From positions 1 to 25,558 of the forward strand of contig JAHAAN010000033.1 in assembly GCA_018376855.1 (NCBI GenBank): DNA of 25,558 nucleotides. Reading direction: 5' to 3'. The notes under the pieces are model-generated. The model searched no databases. It was not told the DNA's origin and saw only the letters and a program-made list of their open reading frames with translations. The translations under genes and the position numbers were made by a program. The stretch comes from Clostridiales bacterium. Its GTDB lineage: Bacteria > Bacillota > Clostridia > Christensenellales > QALW01. This document shows, in pieces, positions 6,525 to 15,193 of this stretch. The stretch's first letter is position 1, and the number at the start of each line of letters is the position of its first letter.

Positions 6525-7823
6525 ATGAACTGTTCAATGGAAGAGGTACTGAAGTTTGTTCAGGAGAACGATGTAAAGTTTATCCGGCTTGCATTTTGCG
6601 ATCTGATCGGCGTTCAAAAAAATATTTCCATTATGCCCTGCGAGCTGGAGCGCGCTTTCGCAAACGGGATTTCTTTTGACGCTTCGGCTGTAAAGGGGTT
6701 TTCGGGCGGAGCAACTACGGAGCTTTTTCTGCATCCCGATCCCGGAACGCTTTCTATCCTTCCGTGGAGACCCATGACGGGGCGGGTAGCGCGTTTTTTC
6801 TGCGATATCACTTATGCGGACGGCGCGCCGTTTGAGCGCGACGGGCGCGCGCTGTTGAAAAAAGTAGTGGAAAGCTGTGCAAAGGAAGGGTATTCCTGCC
6901 GAATCAGCACGGAGAGCGAGTTTTATCTTTTTCAGCTTGACGAGCGCCAGCAGCCAACCAAAATTCCGCATGATAACGGGGGATATCTTGACGTGGCTCC
7001 GCTTGACCGCGGCGAGAATGTGCGCAGGGAGATCTGCCTGACCTTGGAGGAAATGGGCTTGCGGCCGGAAAGCTCCCACCACGAGCAGGGGCCCGGGCAA
7101 AATGAGATCGACTTTCATTACAGCAGCGCGTTGGAGGCTGCCGATAATTTTATTACGTTTAAATGGATCGTGAAAACGTCGGCGTCCAGAAACGGTCTGC
7201 ACGCTACCTTTATGCCCAAGCCTGCCAAGGATCTGTGCGGCAGTGGGCTGCATATCAATATGTCGCTGAGCAAAAACGGCGAAAATCTGTTTGTGAACGA
7301 TCCGCAAAGGCATAATCCCGTTGCGGAAAGCTTTATTGCCGGAATTCTGAACAGGATCTGCTGTATCACGGCATTTTTGAATCCCACCTTGAATTCCTAT
7401 CAGCGTTTGAATTCCGATAATGCGCCCGGCTATGTTTCGTGGTCGCATGAAAACCATTCCCAGTTGGTCAGAATTCCTGCCGCAGTGGGCGATTCCGCGC
7501 GCATGGAGCTTCGCAGCGCAGATAATGCATGCAACCCATATATTGCGCTCGCGCTTCTGATTTCGGCGGGAATGGAGGGCATTGCAAATAAGGAGCCGCT
7601 GCCTAAGCCTTCCGCGGTGAATTTTGCCAGCCGCGATGCGGATCCTGCGGGGTTGACGCCGCTCCCCAAAACGCTTGCCAAAGCATTGATGCTTGCCGAA
7701 AGCAGCGAATTTGTGCGTTCGGTACTTCCGGAATCGCTGCTCAGCGCCTTTCTTGCCATTAAGCACAGCGAGGCGGTCGGCGATGAACGCGCTGAGGCCG
7801 AACGGTATTTTCGTGCAATTTGA
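6525..7823 (+). CDS. glnA: Glutamine synthetase type I
   Basis: A 432-residue GSI enzyme making glutamine from glutamate, ammonia and ATP. The beta-grasp N-terminal domain reads VKFIRLAFCDLIGVQKNI. Metal and substrate motifs are STESEFYLF (E130, E132), HHEQGPGQNEIDFHY (E187, E194), GSGLHINMSL, NPTLNSYQRL and RMELRSADNACNPY. The adenylylation loop of GSI-beta enzymes (NLYxLP) is absent, so this is a GSI-alpha type not expected to be adenylylated. The ATG at 6525 has AAAGGA about ten bases upstream; the ATG at 6506 is out of frame. It heads a block with the ANTAR regulator, carA, carB, dapF and dapL. It is a second glutamine synthetase beside glnN in the same window. Control is probably by the leader attenuator. 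Confidence 0.95.
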   Translation: MNCSMEEVLKFVQENDVKFIRLAFCDLIGVQKNISIMPCELERAFANGISFDASAVKGFSGGATTELFLHPDPGTLSILPWRPMTGRVARFFCDITYADGAPFERDGRALLKKVVESCAKEGYSCRISTESEFYLFQLDERQQPTKIPHDNGGYLDVAPLDRGENVRREICLTLEEMGLRPESSHHEQGPGQNEIDFHYSSALEAADNFITFKWIVKTSASRNGLHATFMPKPAKDLCGSGLHINMSLSKNGENLFVNDPQRHNPVAESFIAGILNRICCITAFLNPTLNSYQRLNSDNAPGYVSWSHENHSQLVRIPAAVGDSARMELRSADNACNPYIALALLISAGMEGIANKEPLPKPSAVNFASRDADPAGLTPLPKTLAKALMLAESSEFVRSVLPESLLSAFLAIKHSEAVGDERAEAERYFRAI

Positions 7824-7856
7824 TGCCGGTATAACGGAAGGGAGGGCGGCTGCTTA

Positions 7857-8426
7857 TTGAATCGGATATTGATCGTAACGGGCAATGAGCAAAGCGCTGT
7901 GCTGATCGGGCAGCTGCTTGCGCCCTTTCACTGTGAGCAGATTGTTACGGTTTCTACCTGCGTGGAGGCGCGCAGAACCTTGGGGCAGCAGACGTTTGAT
8001 TTAATCGTCATCAATGCGCCGCTTTCCGATGAGCCGGGAAATGATTTTGCCGTGCATGCGGCTGAAAGCGCGGCGGTGAGTGTGATGCTGCTGGTTAAGC
8101 ATGAGTATTATGAAGAAATCTGCCTTCATGTTTCGCGTTTCGGCGTTATTGTCATACCCAAGCCGCTGAATAAAAATTACTTTTATCAGGCGGTTCAGCT
8201 TGCGGAAGCTTTTTCCGTTCGCATTCTAAAGCTGAAAGATGAAAATTTAAAGCTGAAAAATAAAATTGACGATATAAGAATAGTTGACAGAGCCAAGTGT
8301 ACTTTGGTACAATATTGTGAAATGACTGAGCAGCAGGCGCACCGTTATATTGAAAAGCTGGCAATGGATCAGCGCAAGACACGGTGCGAGATCGCACAGA
8401 GCATTTTGGAAACATACAAAAGCTGA
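7857..8426 (+). CDS. ANTAR-domain antiterminator with degenerate receiver (NitR/GlnR-like)
   Basis: A 189-residue response-regulator-like protein. Residues 1-105 form a receiver fold (MNRILIVTGNEQSAVLIGQLL; conserved lysine K102 in IPKPL). The usual phosphoacceptor aspartate is asparagine N53 (FDLIVINAPLSDE), so it is probably a pseudo-receiver not switched by phosphorylation, as in AmiR. A lysine/leucine-rich helix (about 108-130) leads to a C-terminal ANTAR three-helix domain (about 132-189; VDRAKCTLVQY, EKLAMDQRKTRCEIA). ANTAR proteins bind RNA hairpins with hexaloops and prevent termination. The start is TTG at 7857 with a strong GGGAGG site; the next in-frame ATG would cut off the first beta strand. 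A similar regulator beside glnA is known in solventogenic Clostridium (from memory). Likely targets are the glnN and glutamate synthase leaders. Confidence 0.9.
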   Translation: MNRILIVTGNEQSAVLIGQLLAPFHCEQIVTVSTCVEARRTLGQQTFDLIVINAPLSDEPGNDFAVHAAESAAVSVMLLVKHEYYEEICLHVSRFGVIVIPKPLNKNYFYQAVQLAEAFSVRILKLKDENLKLKNKIDDIRIVDRAKCTLVQYCEMTEQQAHRYIEKLAMDQRKTRCEIAQSILETYKS

Positions 8427-8460
8427 AACAGGCTTTTCAGAAAGGCAGGACTTTTTTATC

Positions 8461-9555
8461 ATGCAAAAGAAGGCATACTTGATCCTCCAGAACGGTCGTG
8501 CGTTTTGCGGCGACGTCTTTGGCAGCGTGGGCGAAGTAACCGGCGAGCTGGTGTTCACAACGGCGATGACGGGTTATCTCGAAACGCTTACCGATCCCAG
8601 CTATTATGGGCAGATCGTTATTCAAACGTTTCCGCTCATTGGAAATTACGGCGACATTCCGCAGGATTATGAGAGTGCGAAAATCCATATGAAAGCTTAT
8701 ATTGTCAGACAGTGGTGTCAGGAGCCTTCCAACTTCCGGTGTGAGGGTACTCTTGATGCTTTTTTAAAAGCTCAGGGAGTTGTCGGGCTTTCGGGTATCG
8801 ATACGCGCCAGCTGACGCGTATCGTGCGCGAGTGCGGCGTTATGAATGCGCGCATTTCGGAAAGCCCGGAGCTTACGGCAGAGGAATGCGCGGCGCTGGA
8901 AAGCTTCTCCGTCCAAAATGCGGTACGGAGCGTCAGCCGCAGGCAGGCGGAAAAGCGTGCTTGTGATAAGCCTGAGTTTAAAGTGGCGCTGTGGGATTTT
9001 GGCGCGAAGGAGAACATTGCGCGCGAGCTTGTAAAGCGCGGCTGCGAGCTTACGATCATGCCGGCAGACGCTTCCGCAGAGGAGATTCTTGCGCTTGCGC
9101 CGGATGGCGTGATGCTTTCTAACGGCCCCGGGGATCCGGCGGAAAATGCCGGAATCATTGATGAGCTGAAAAAGCTGTGCGCGCATAAGTTGCCCATGTT
9201 CGGCATCTGCTTGGGGCATCAGCTCTTGGCGCTGTCGCAGGGCGCGCAAACAACAAAGCTGAAATATGGGCATCGGGGGGCTAATCAGCCGGCGCAGGAG
9301 GTCGCTACCGGGCGCGTGTATATCACAAGCCAAAATCACGGTTATGCCGTTAAGGCGGAAACGCTGCCGAATACTGCGCGCATGAGCTTCCGCAATGCCA
9401 ACGACGGCACCTGCGAGGGTGTGGATTATTTGAACATGCCGGTGTTTTCCGTGCAGTTCCATCCAGAAGCATGCGCAGGCCCGCGCGACACCGCGTTTTT
9501 GTTCGACCGGTTTATTTCACTGATGAAGGAGGAAAAGGCAAATGCCGCTCAATAA
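8461..9555 (+). CDS. carA: Carbamoyl-phosphate synthase small (glutaminase) subunit
   Basis: A 364-residue protein that hydrolyses glutamine and passes ammonia to CarB for carbamoyl phosphate, the precursor of pyrimidines and arginine. The N-terminal CPSase_sm domain contains GEVTGELVFTTAMTGY and GLSGIDTRQLTR. The C-terminal class I amidotransferase domain has NGPGDP, the nucleophile C250 in FGICLGHQ, and H334/E336 in VQFHPEA. The ATG at 8461 gives the expected N-terminus (QKKAYLILQNGRAFCGDVFG); AAAGG/GCAGGA lies upstream. It starts 34 bases after the ANTAR gene without an intervening terminator and overlaps carB by 14 bases. It consumes the glutamine made by the upstream genes. Confidence 0.96.
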   Translation: MQKKAYLILQNGRAFCGDVFGSVGEVTGELVFTTAMTGYLETLTDPSYYGQIVIQTFPLIGNYGDIPQDYESAKIHMKAYIVRQWCQEPSNFRCEGTLDAFLKAQGVVGLSGIDTRQLTRIVRECGVMNARISESPELTAEECAALESFSVQNAVRSVSRRQAEKRACDKPEFKVALWDFGAKENIARELVKRGCELTIMPADASAEEILALAPDGVMLSNGPGDPAENAGIIDELKKLCAHKLPMFGICLGHQLLALSQGAQTTKLKYGHRGANQPAQEVATGRVYITSQNHGYAVKAETLPNTARMSFRNANDGTCEGVDYLNMPVFSVQFHPEACAGPRDTAFLFDRFISLMKEEKANAAQ

Positions 9556-12500
9556 AGATATACATAAAGTCATGGTGATCGGTTCAGGCCCGATCGTGAT
9601 CGGACAGGCTGCCGAGTTTGATTATGCCGGCACACAGGCCTGCCGTGCGCTCAAGGAAGATGGGCTGGAAGTGGTTTTGGTCAACTCCAATCCCGCTACG
9701 ATTATGACGGATAAAACCATGGCCGATGAGATCTACATTGAACCGCTGACACTTCCCGTGCTCAAGCGCATTATTGAAAAGGAAAGACCGGACAGCCTGC
9801 TGAGCACGCTCGGCGGGCAAACAGGGCTTACGCTTTCCATGCAGCTTTCTAAGGAGGGCTTTTTGGATAAAATGGGCGTGCGTTTGCTTGGCGCTAATCC
9901 CGAAACGATCGATAAGGCGGAAGACCGCCAGATCTTTAAGGACACTATGGAAGCGATCGGCCAGCCGGTTATTCCTTCTAAGGTTGTTACCAACCTTCAG
10001 GACGCCTTGGAGTTTGCCGATGAAATCGGTTATCCTGTGATTATCCGTCCGGCATTCACGCTCGGCGGCAGCGGCGGCGGTATTGTGAACGACGAAAATG
10101 AGCTTACCGATATTGCTACCAATGGTCTGCGTCTTTCGCCGATTCATCAGATTTTGGTGGAAAAATGCATTTCCGGTTGGAAGGAAGTCGAATTTGAGGT
10201 TATGCGCGACAGCGCTGGAAACGTAATTACCGTCTGCGGTATGGAGAATTTCGATCCCGTTGGGATTCATACGGGCGACAGCATCGTTGTAGCGCCTACC
10301 ATGACGTTAGCGGATCAGGAATATCAGATGCTTCGGTCTGCGGCGCTGAATATTATTTCTGAGCTGAAGATCGAGGGCGGCTGCAACTGCCAGTTTGCCT
10401 TGGAGCCCAATAGCTTCCGTTATGCCGTGATTGAAGTAAACCCGCGTGTTTCGCGTTCTTCCGCATTGGCTTCCAAAGCTACGGGCTATCCCATTGCAAA
10501 GGTTGCGGCAAAGATCGCCGTAGGTTATACGCTTGATGAAATCACCAATGCCGTTACGGGGAAGACCTGCGCGTGCTTTGAGCCTGCGCTGGATTATGTT
10601 GTGGTTAAATTCCCCAAATGGCCGTTTGATAAATTTGTTTACGCAAAACGGGCTTTGGGAACGCAGATGAAGGCGACCGGTGAGGTCATGAGCATTGCGG
10701 CGACCTTTGAGCAGGCGCTCATGAAGGCTGTGCGCGGTGCTGAGATCGGAATGGATAGCCTTACTCATGCCAAATACGAGGCTCTTACCCGGCAGGAAGT
10801 CGCTATGAAGCTTTACGACGCTACGGATGAAAGACTGTTTATTATTTATCAGGCGCTTCTGCACGGCATCAGCCCGCAGGAGATCCATGAGATCACCAAG
10901 ATTGACCTGTGGTTTCTGCATAAGCTGGAGAATATTAAAAATATGCAGCAGCGACTCAGCGCTGAAAAGCTGGATAAGGATCTTTACTGTCAGGCTAAAA
11001 AGCTGGGATTTTTGGATAAAACCGTTCAAAAGCTTTCCAATCAGGAGCTTCCGATGCATCTGAACGCTGTGTATAAGATGGTGGACACCTGCGCGGCGGA
11101 GTTTTCCGCAGAAACGCCGTATTTTTATGCAACGTATGATGAAGAAAACGAAGCTGCTGAATTTATTGCTGATCTGCCTGAAAGAAAGCCGACCGTCGTC
11201 GTGTTCGGCTCCGGTCCGATTCGGATCGGGCAGGGCATTGAATTCGATTACGCTTCCGTGCATTGCGTGTGGGCGTTGAAGAAAGCGGGCTATGAGGTCG
11301 CTATTATCAATAACAACCCTGAAACGGTTTCCACCGATTTTGATACGGCAGATCGCCTCTATTTTGAACCGCTTACCACAGAGGATGTGCTGGACGTTCT
11401 GAAAACCGAAAATCCTGTCGGCGTAGTGGTTGCATTCGGCGGGCAGACTGCCATTAAGCTTACGAAGTTTTTGGACAGCAGCGGCTATAGGATCCTCGGT
11501 ACAGGGGCGGACAGCATTGACGCCGCTGAGGATCGCGAGCGTTTTGACGAGCTGCTTGAGCAGCTGCAGATTAAAAGGCCGGACGGTTTTACCGTGCTCA
11601 ACGAGCAGGAGGCGCTTGAGATTGCGCAGCGCGTCGGTTATCCGGTGCTGATGCGTCCTTCCTATGTGCTGGGCGGCCAAAATATGATTATTGCGCATAA
11701 TGATGCCGATATTAAAGAATATATGGCGATCATTCTGGCGCAGGGCATTGAAAATCCTGTTCTGATCGACAAATATCTGATGGGAACAGAGATCGAGGTT
11801 GATGCGATCTGCGACGGAGAGGATATTCTCATTCCGGGTATTATGGAGCACATTGAACGTGCAGGAGTTCATTCGGGCGATTCTATTTCGGTGTATCCTG
11901 CGTGGAATGTCAGCGCAAGCATGACGGAACGTATTGTGGATTGCACTAAGCGATTGGCAGTGGCGCTGAAAACCGTCGGCTTGGTCAATGTGCAGTATGT
12001 CGTGTATCATGATGAGCTTTATGTCATCGAGGTGAATCCCCGCGCATCCCGCACGGTTCCGTATATCAGCAAGGTTACAGGCGTTCCGATGGTGCCTCTT
12101 GCAACTTCTTGCATGATCGGCAAAAAGCTCAAGGAGCTTGGCTTTGGTACAGGGCTGTATAAAACATCGCCGTATTTTGCCGTTAAGGTTCCGGTGTTCT
12201 CCTTTGAAAAGCTCATTAATGTGGACAGCCATCTCGGGCCGGAAATGAAATCCACCGGTGAGGTCTTGGGCATTGCCGGAACGCTGGAGGAGGCACTGTA
12301 TAAAGGCCTGCTTGCGGCCGGCTATCAGCTGAAAAGACCGGGAAAGAAGCCGGGCGGAGTGTTTATTTCCGTGCGCGATTCGGACAAGCCCGAAATCGGC
12401 AATATCGCCAAGAACTTCAGCGATTTGGGCTTTAAGATTTATGCAACGCGCGGAACGGCGGCAGTGCTTCAGGAAATCGGCTTGGAATCTACTGTTGTAG

Positions 12501-13594
12501 AGAAGATCCATGAATCGGAGATGAATACGCTTACTCTGCTTGACAGCGGTAAGATCGACTACGTTATTTCTACATCGGCTAAAGGAAGGCTTCCGTGGCG
12601 CGACAGCGTGAAGATCCGCCGCAAGGCGGTTGAACGCAGCATTCCGTGCTTAACGTCTATTGACACAGCGGGCGCGGTCGCTTCCAGCCTGCGTTCGCGC
12701 TATTCTGCGGGCAGCATCGAATTGGTCAATATCAACCAATTAAGGAGTAAGAGAATGAAGCTGAATTTTACTAAGATGCATGGCTGCGGCAACGATTATA
12801 TCTACTTCAACTGCTTTAATCAGACCATTGAAAATCCCGAAGGACTGAGCGTGCGTTTGAGCGACAGGCATTTCGGAATCGGCGGCGACGGCGTGGTGCT
12901 TATTTGTCCCTCGGAGGTCGCGGATGCGAAAATGCGCATGTTTAATTTAGATGGCAGCGAGGGGAAAATGTGCGGCAATGCTTCCAGATGTATTGCAAAG
13001 TATATGTTTGAAAACGGGATTGTCGATAGGGACGAAATGACGATTGAAACGCTTAGCGGAATTAAAACGGTCAAAGTGTTCGTTCAGAACGGCGAGGTCT
13101 CAAGCGCTTGCGTCAATATGGGGAAAGCCGAGCTTGCGCCTGCGCAGATCCCCGTGAAGCTTGACGGCAGCGCTGTGATTGACCGGCCTGTTTTGATTGG
13201 GGAGAAGGAGTATCATATTACCTGCGTTTCTATGGGGAATCCTCATTGCGTGGTGTTTATGGACAATGTGGATATGCTTGATATTGAGGCGGTCGGGCCG
13301 GTGTTTGAAAACGATAAGCTTTTTCCCGAACGTGTCAATACGGAGTTTATCAAGGTGATCGACAGCCATACGCTTAAAATGCGCGTTTGGGAACGCGGAA
13401 GCGGCGAGACATGGGCATGCGGCACAGGCGCCTGCGCGGCTGTGGTTGCAGCTGTAGAGAACGGCTTCTGTCCCAAAAACGAGGAGATCACAGTTAAGCT
13501 GCTCGGCGGCGATCTGAAGATCAGATATACGGATAACGCCGTGTTTATGACGGGCAATGCCGTAAAGGTGTTTGAAGGCACTGTCGTTATTTAA
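9542..13594 (+). CDS. carB: Carbamoyl-phosphate synthase large subunit, frame reads through into DapF
   Basis: CarB joins bicarbonate, ammonia and two ATP to carbamoyl phosphate. About 1071 residues match a complete CarB: a first ATP-grasp half (VIGSGPIVIGQAAEFDYAG), an oligomerisation segment, a second ATP-grasp half (VVFGSGPIRIGQGIEFDYAS, about residue 553) and an MGS-like allosteric domain (about 936 onward). There is no stop after IELVNINQLRSKR; the frame runs straight into a full DapF, giving 1350 residues. The DapF part keeps its own AAGGAG site and ATG at 12755. Deleting one T of the TT at 12740-12741 would create a TAA at once, so a recent one-base insertion, or a sequencing error, explains the joined frame. 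ATG 9542 has AAGGAGG upstream, inside carA. CarB identity is certain; whether a real fusion protein is made is open. Confidence 0.93.
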   Translation: MPLNKDIHKVMVIGSGPIVIGQAAEFDYAGTQACRALKEDGLEVVLVNSNPATIMTDKTMADEIYIEPLTLPVLKRIIEKERPDSLLSTLGGQTGLTLSMQLSKEGFLDKMGVRLLGANPETIDKAEDRQIFKDTMEAIGQPVIPSKVVTNLQDALEFADEIGYPVIIRPAFTLGGSGGGIVNDENELTDIATNGLRLSPIHQILVEKCISGWKEVEFEVMRDSAGNVITVCGMENFDPVGIHTGDSIVVAPTMTLADQEYQMLRSAALNIISELKIEGGCNCQFALEPNSFRYAVIEVNPRVSRSSALASKATGYPIAKVAAKIAVGYTLDEITNAVTGKTCACFEPALDYVVVKFPKWPFDKFVYAKRALGTQMKATGEVMSIAATFEQALMKAVRGAEIGMDSLTHAKYEALTRQEVAMKLYDATDERLFIIYQALLHGISPQEIHEITKIDLWFLHKLENIKNMQQRLSAEKLDKDLYCQAKKLGFLDKTVQKLSNQELPMHLNAVYKMVDTCAAEFSAETPYFYATYDEENEAAEFIADLPERKPTVVVFGSGPIRIGQGIEFDYASVHCVWALKKAGYEVAIINNNPETVSTDFDTADRLYFEPLTTEDVLDVLKTENPVGVVVAFGGQTAIKLTKFLDSSGYRILGTGADSIDAAEDRERFDELLEQLQIKRPDGFTVLNEQEALEIAQRVGYPVLMRPSYVLGGQNMIIAHNDADIKEYMAIILAQGIENPVLIDKYLMGTEIEVDAICDGEDILIPGIMEHIERAGVHSGDSISVYPAWNVSASMTERIVDCTKRLAVALKTVGLVNVQYVVYHDELYVIEVNPRASRTVPYISKVTGVPMVPLATSCMIGKKLKELGFGTGLYKTSPYFAVKVPVFSFEKLINVDSHLGPEMKSTGEVLGIAGTLEEALYKGLLAAGYQLKRPGKKPGGVFISVRDSDKPEIGNIAKNFSDLGFKIYATRGTAAVLQEIGLESTVVEKIHESEMNTLTLLDSGKIDYVISTSAKGRLPWRDSVKIRRKAVERSIPCLTSIDTAGAVASSLRSRYSAGSIELVNINQLRSKRMKLNFTKMHGCGNDYIYFNCFNQTIENPEGLSVRLSDRHFGIGGDGVVLICPSEVADAKMRMFNLDGSEGKMCGNASRCIAKYMFENGIVDRDEMTIETLSGIKTVKVFVQNGEVSSACVNMGKAELAPAQIPVKLDGSAVIDRPVLIGEKEYHITCVSMGNPHCVVFMDNVDMLDIEAVGPVFENDKLFPERVNTEFIKVIDSHTLKMRVWERGSGETWACGTGACAAVVAAVENGFCPKNEEITVKLLGGDLKIRYTDNAVFMTGNAVKVFEGTVVI
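12755..13594 (+). CDS. dapF: Diaminopimelate epimerase, in frame with upstream carB
   Basis: DapF converts LL- to meso-diaminopimelate for lysine and peptidoglycan. Starting at ATG 12755 it is 279 residues, the usual full length. The catalytic cysteine pair is visible: C73 in KMCGNASRC and C221 in TWACGTGACA. The start MKLNFTKMHGCGNDY, and GGDGVV and GNPHCVVF, are also typical. AAGGAG at 12742-12747, seven bases before the ATG, is an excellent internal ribosome binding site, so a free DapF is probably translated even though no stop separates it from carB. It is followed by a terminator-like hairpin and then dapL, the enzyme of the preceding step. Confidence 0.92.
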   Translation: MKLNFTKMHGCGNDYIYFNCFNQTIENPEGLSVRLSDRHFGIGGDGVVLICPSEVADAKMRMFNLDGSEGKMCGNASRCIAKYMFENGIVDRDEMTIETLSGIKTVKVFVQNGEVSSACVNMGKAELAPAQIPVKLDGSAVIDRPVLIGEKEYHITCVSMGNPHCVVFMDNVDMLDIEAVGPVFENDKLFPERVNTEFIKVIDSHTLKMRVWERGSGETWACGTGACAAVVAAVENGFCPKNEEITVKLLGGDLKIRYTDNAVFMTGNAVKVFEGTVVI

Positions 13595-13601
13595 AATGAA
13601 G

Positions 13602-13638
13602 TTGAACGTGAAATCTTTCACGTTCAATTTATTTTTTT
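13602..13638 (+). terminator. Hairpin terminator between dapF and dapL
   Basis: TTGAACGTGAAA (13602-13613) and TTTCACGTTCAA (13616-13627) form a perfect inverted repeat, followed by TTTATTTTTTT. It looks like a strong intrinsic terminator. I see no clear promoter in the 24 bases before dapL, so dapL may depend on partial read-through. Confidence 0.8.
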
Positions 13639-13661
13639 GTTATGTTAAGGAGGGGTAAGGG

Positions 13662-14846
13662 ATGAAAATCAACAAAAACTATTTGAACCTGCAGGAAAGC
13701 TATCTTTTTTCTACCATTGCGCATAAGGTGAACGAGTATAAAGCGGCAAATCCGCAGGCCGATGTGATTCGCCTTGGAATTGGGGACGTTACGCAGCCGC
13801 TTTGTCCGGCAGTGATTCGCGCAATGCACGATGCGGTCAATGAGATGGGGAAGGCTTCCACCTTTAAGGGCTATGGGCCTGAGCAGGGCTATGAGTTTTT
13901 AAAATCTGCCGTTGCGGAATATTATAATCTGCGCGGCGTGATGTTAGAGAATCAGGAGATCTTTATCAGCGACGGGGCTAAAAGTGATCTAGGCAATATT
14001 CTTGATCTTTTTTCCGCAGAGAATACGGTTTTGGTTCCCGATCCGGTCTATCCCGTGTATGTGGATACAAACATTATGGACGGCAGAAACATCCGTTATA
14101 TGAATGCCAACGAGAGCAACGGCTTTCTTCCGCTGCCCGATCCGGATGTAAAGGCGGATATCATCTATCTTTGTTCGCCGAATAATCCAACGGGCGCGGT
14201 CTATAACCGCGATCAGCTGGCGCAGTGGGTTGCATACGCGAAGGCTCAGAAGGCCGTTATTCTCTTTGATGCGGCGTATGAGGCCTTCATTGCCGATGAA
14301 AATTTGCCTCGCAGTATCTATGAGATCGAAGGTGCAAAGGAGTGTGCCGTTGAATTTTGCTCGCTTTCCAAAACGGCGGGCTTTACCGGAACGCGCTGTG
14401 GTTATACGATTGTGCCAATGGAGCTGGTGTGCGGGGGCACGGTGCTGAATAAGCTGTGGCTGCGCCGGCAGACAACAAAATTCAACGGCGTGTCTTATGT
14501 GGTGCAGTGCGCCGCTGCTGCGGTGTTCAGTGCTGAAGGCCGCAGGCAGACGGCGGAGGCGATCGCCTATTATAAAAATAACGCAAAAGTTATCGCAGAT
14601 GCGCTGCGCGAAATGGGTATTTGGTTCACCGGCGGCGAGCATTCCCCGTATGTGTGGCTTAAATGCCCGAATAATATGAAATCATGGGATTTCTTTGATG
14701 AACTGCTGCATAAAGCTCATGTGGTCGGCACACCCGGCGCAGGCTTCGGCAAAAACGGAGAGGGCTTTTTCCGCTTAACGGCATTCGGGGATGCAGAACG
14801 TACTGTTGAGGCCGTGGAACGAATGAAAAAATGCTTTGCAAAGTAA
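13662..14846 (+). CDS. dapL: LL-diaminopimelate aminotransferase
   Basis: A 394-residue PLP-dependent fold-type I aminotransferase that makes LL-diaminopimelate directly from tetrahydrodipicolinate and glutamate, bypassing acylated intermediates. Features include VIRLGIGDVTQPL, the glycine/tyrosine region STFKGYGPEQG, CSPNNPTGA, LFDAAYEAFI and the PLP lysine K237 in CSLSKTAGFTGTR. Length and motifs match the DapL family. ATG 13662 has AAGGAGG about eight bases upstream. It lies 67 bases after dapF, its partner in the pathway, across a terminator-like hairpin. Its glutamate supply comes from the upstream glutamate synthase, which may explain the neighbourhood. Confidence 0.95.
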   Translation: MKINKNYLNLQESYLFSTIAHKVNEYKAANPQADVIRLGIGDVTQPLCPAVIRAMHDAVNEMGKASTFKGYGPEQGYEFLKSAVAEYYNLRGVMLENQEIFISDGAKSDLGNILDLFSAENTVLVPDPVYPVYVDTNIMDGRNIRYMNANESNGFLPLPDPDVKADIIYLCSPNNPTGAVYNRDQLAQWVAYAKAQKAVILFDAAYEAFIADENLPRSIYEIEGAKECAVEFCSLSKTAGFTGTRCGYTIVPMELVCGGTVLNKLWLRRQTTKFNGVSYVVQCAAAAVFSAEGRRQTAEAIAYYKNNAKVIADALREMGIWFTGGEHSPYVWLKCPNNMKSWDFFDELLHKAHVVGTPGAGFGKNGEGFFRLTAFGDAERTVEAVERMKKCFAK

Positions 14847-14868
14847 AAAAGAGACATGGTTTTTTACT
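14842..14868 (+). terminator. Weak AT-rich hairpin at the end of dapL
   Basis: AGTAAAAAA (14842-14850) pairs with TTTTTTACT (14860-14868) around a nine-base loop, overlapping the dapL stop. The U-rich 3' arm could serve for termination, but no U tract follows. Confidence 0.4.
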
Positions 14869-14907
14869 GTTGATGTTTGGGGTTTATGAAGCTATTGTGT
14901 GTAATAT

Positions 14908-14972
14908 GGGAACTGCTGTCAGGGTATGGGGGAGCATATCTCCGTTTCCTTTGAAGGGGCATAGCAGTTCCC
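14908..14972. repeat. 12-bp inverted repeat enclosing two smaller hairpins
   Basis: GGGAACTGCTGT (14908-14919) pairs with ATAGCAGTTCCC (14961-14972), with one G-U pair. Inside are GGAG-CATAT-CTCC (14931-14943) and a CCTT/AAGG palindrome (14948-14957), so the RNA could fold into a three-stem shape. No known RNA family is recognised. Confidence 0.45.
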
Positions 14973-15163
14973 ATTCTGTGCCGTTGCCTATTGAAATCAA
15001 GCAGAATTTCACGTTTGTAGTTCGCGCAGATAATCGTGGATTTTACTGCTATGCACGGTCGATATCCGGAACGATTCTATTTTCACAAAGTTTTGTGTGG
15101 CGTTTTGTAAACTATGCTGAAATGAGATCTGTCTTTTGAAGAATGAATTTAAATAAACTAATA

Positions 15164-15193
15164 TTGACATGGGGCAGTTTTATAATATATAAT
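15164..15193 (+). promoter_or_regulatory. Consensus promoter upstream of the broken lipoprotein gene
   Basis: TTGACA (15164-15169) and TATAAT (15188-15193) are separated by 18 bases. A second TATAAT at 15181-15186 is too close to this -35 to be used with it. Confidence 0.7.

Noticed and set aside
10307..12511. 734-residue open frame on the minus strand
   Set aside because: It lies wholly antisense to carB, has a low-complexity His/Arg/Asn-rich composition and no ribosome site; a shadow of the codon bias.
14831..15139. 102-residue open frame starting inside dapL
   Set aside because: It begins in the last codons of dapL, has no ribosome site at the start and no recognisable features; part of it is covered by the inverted repeat.
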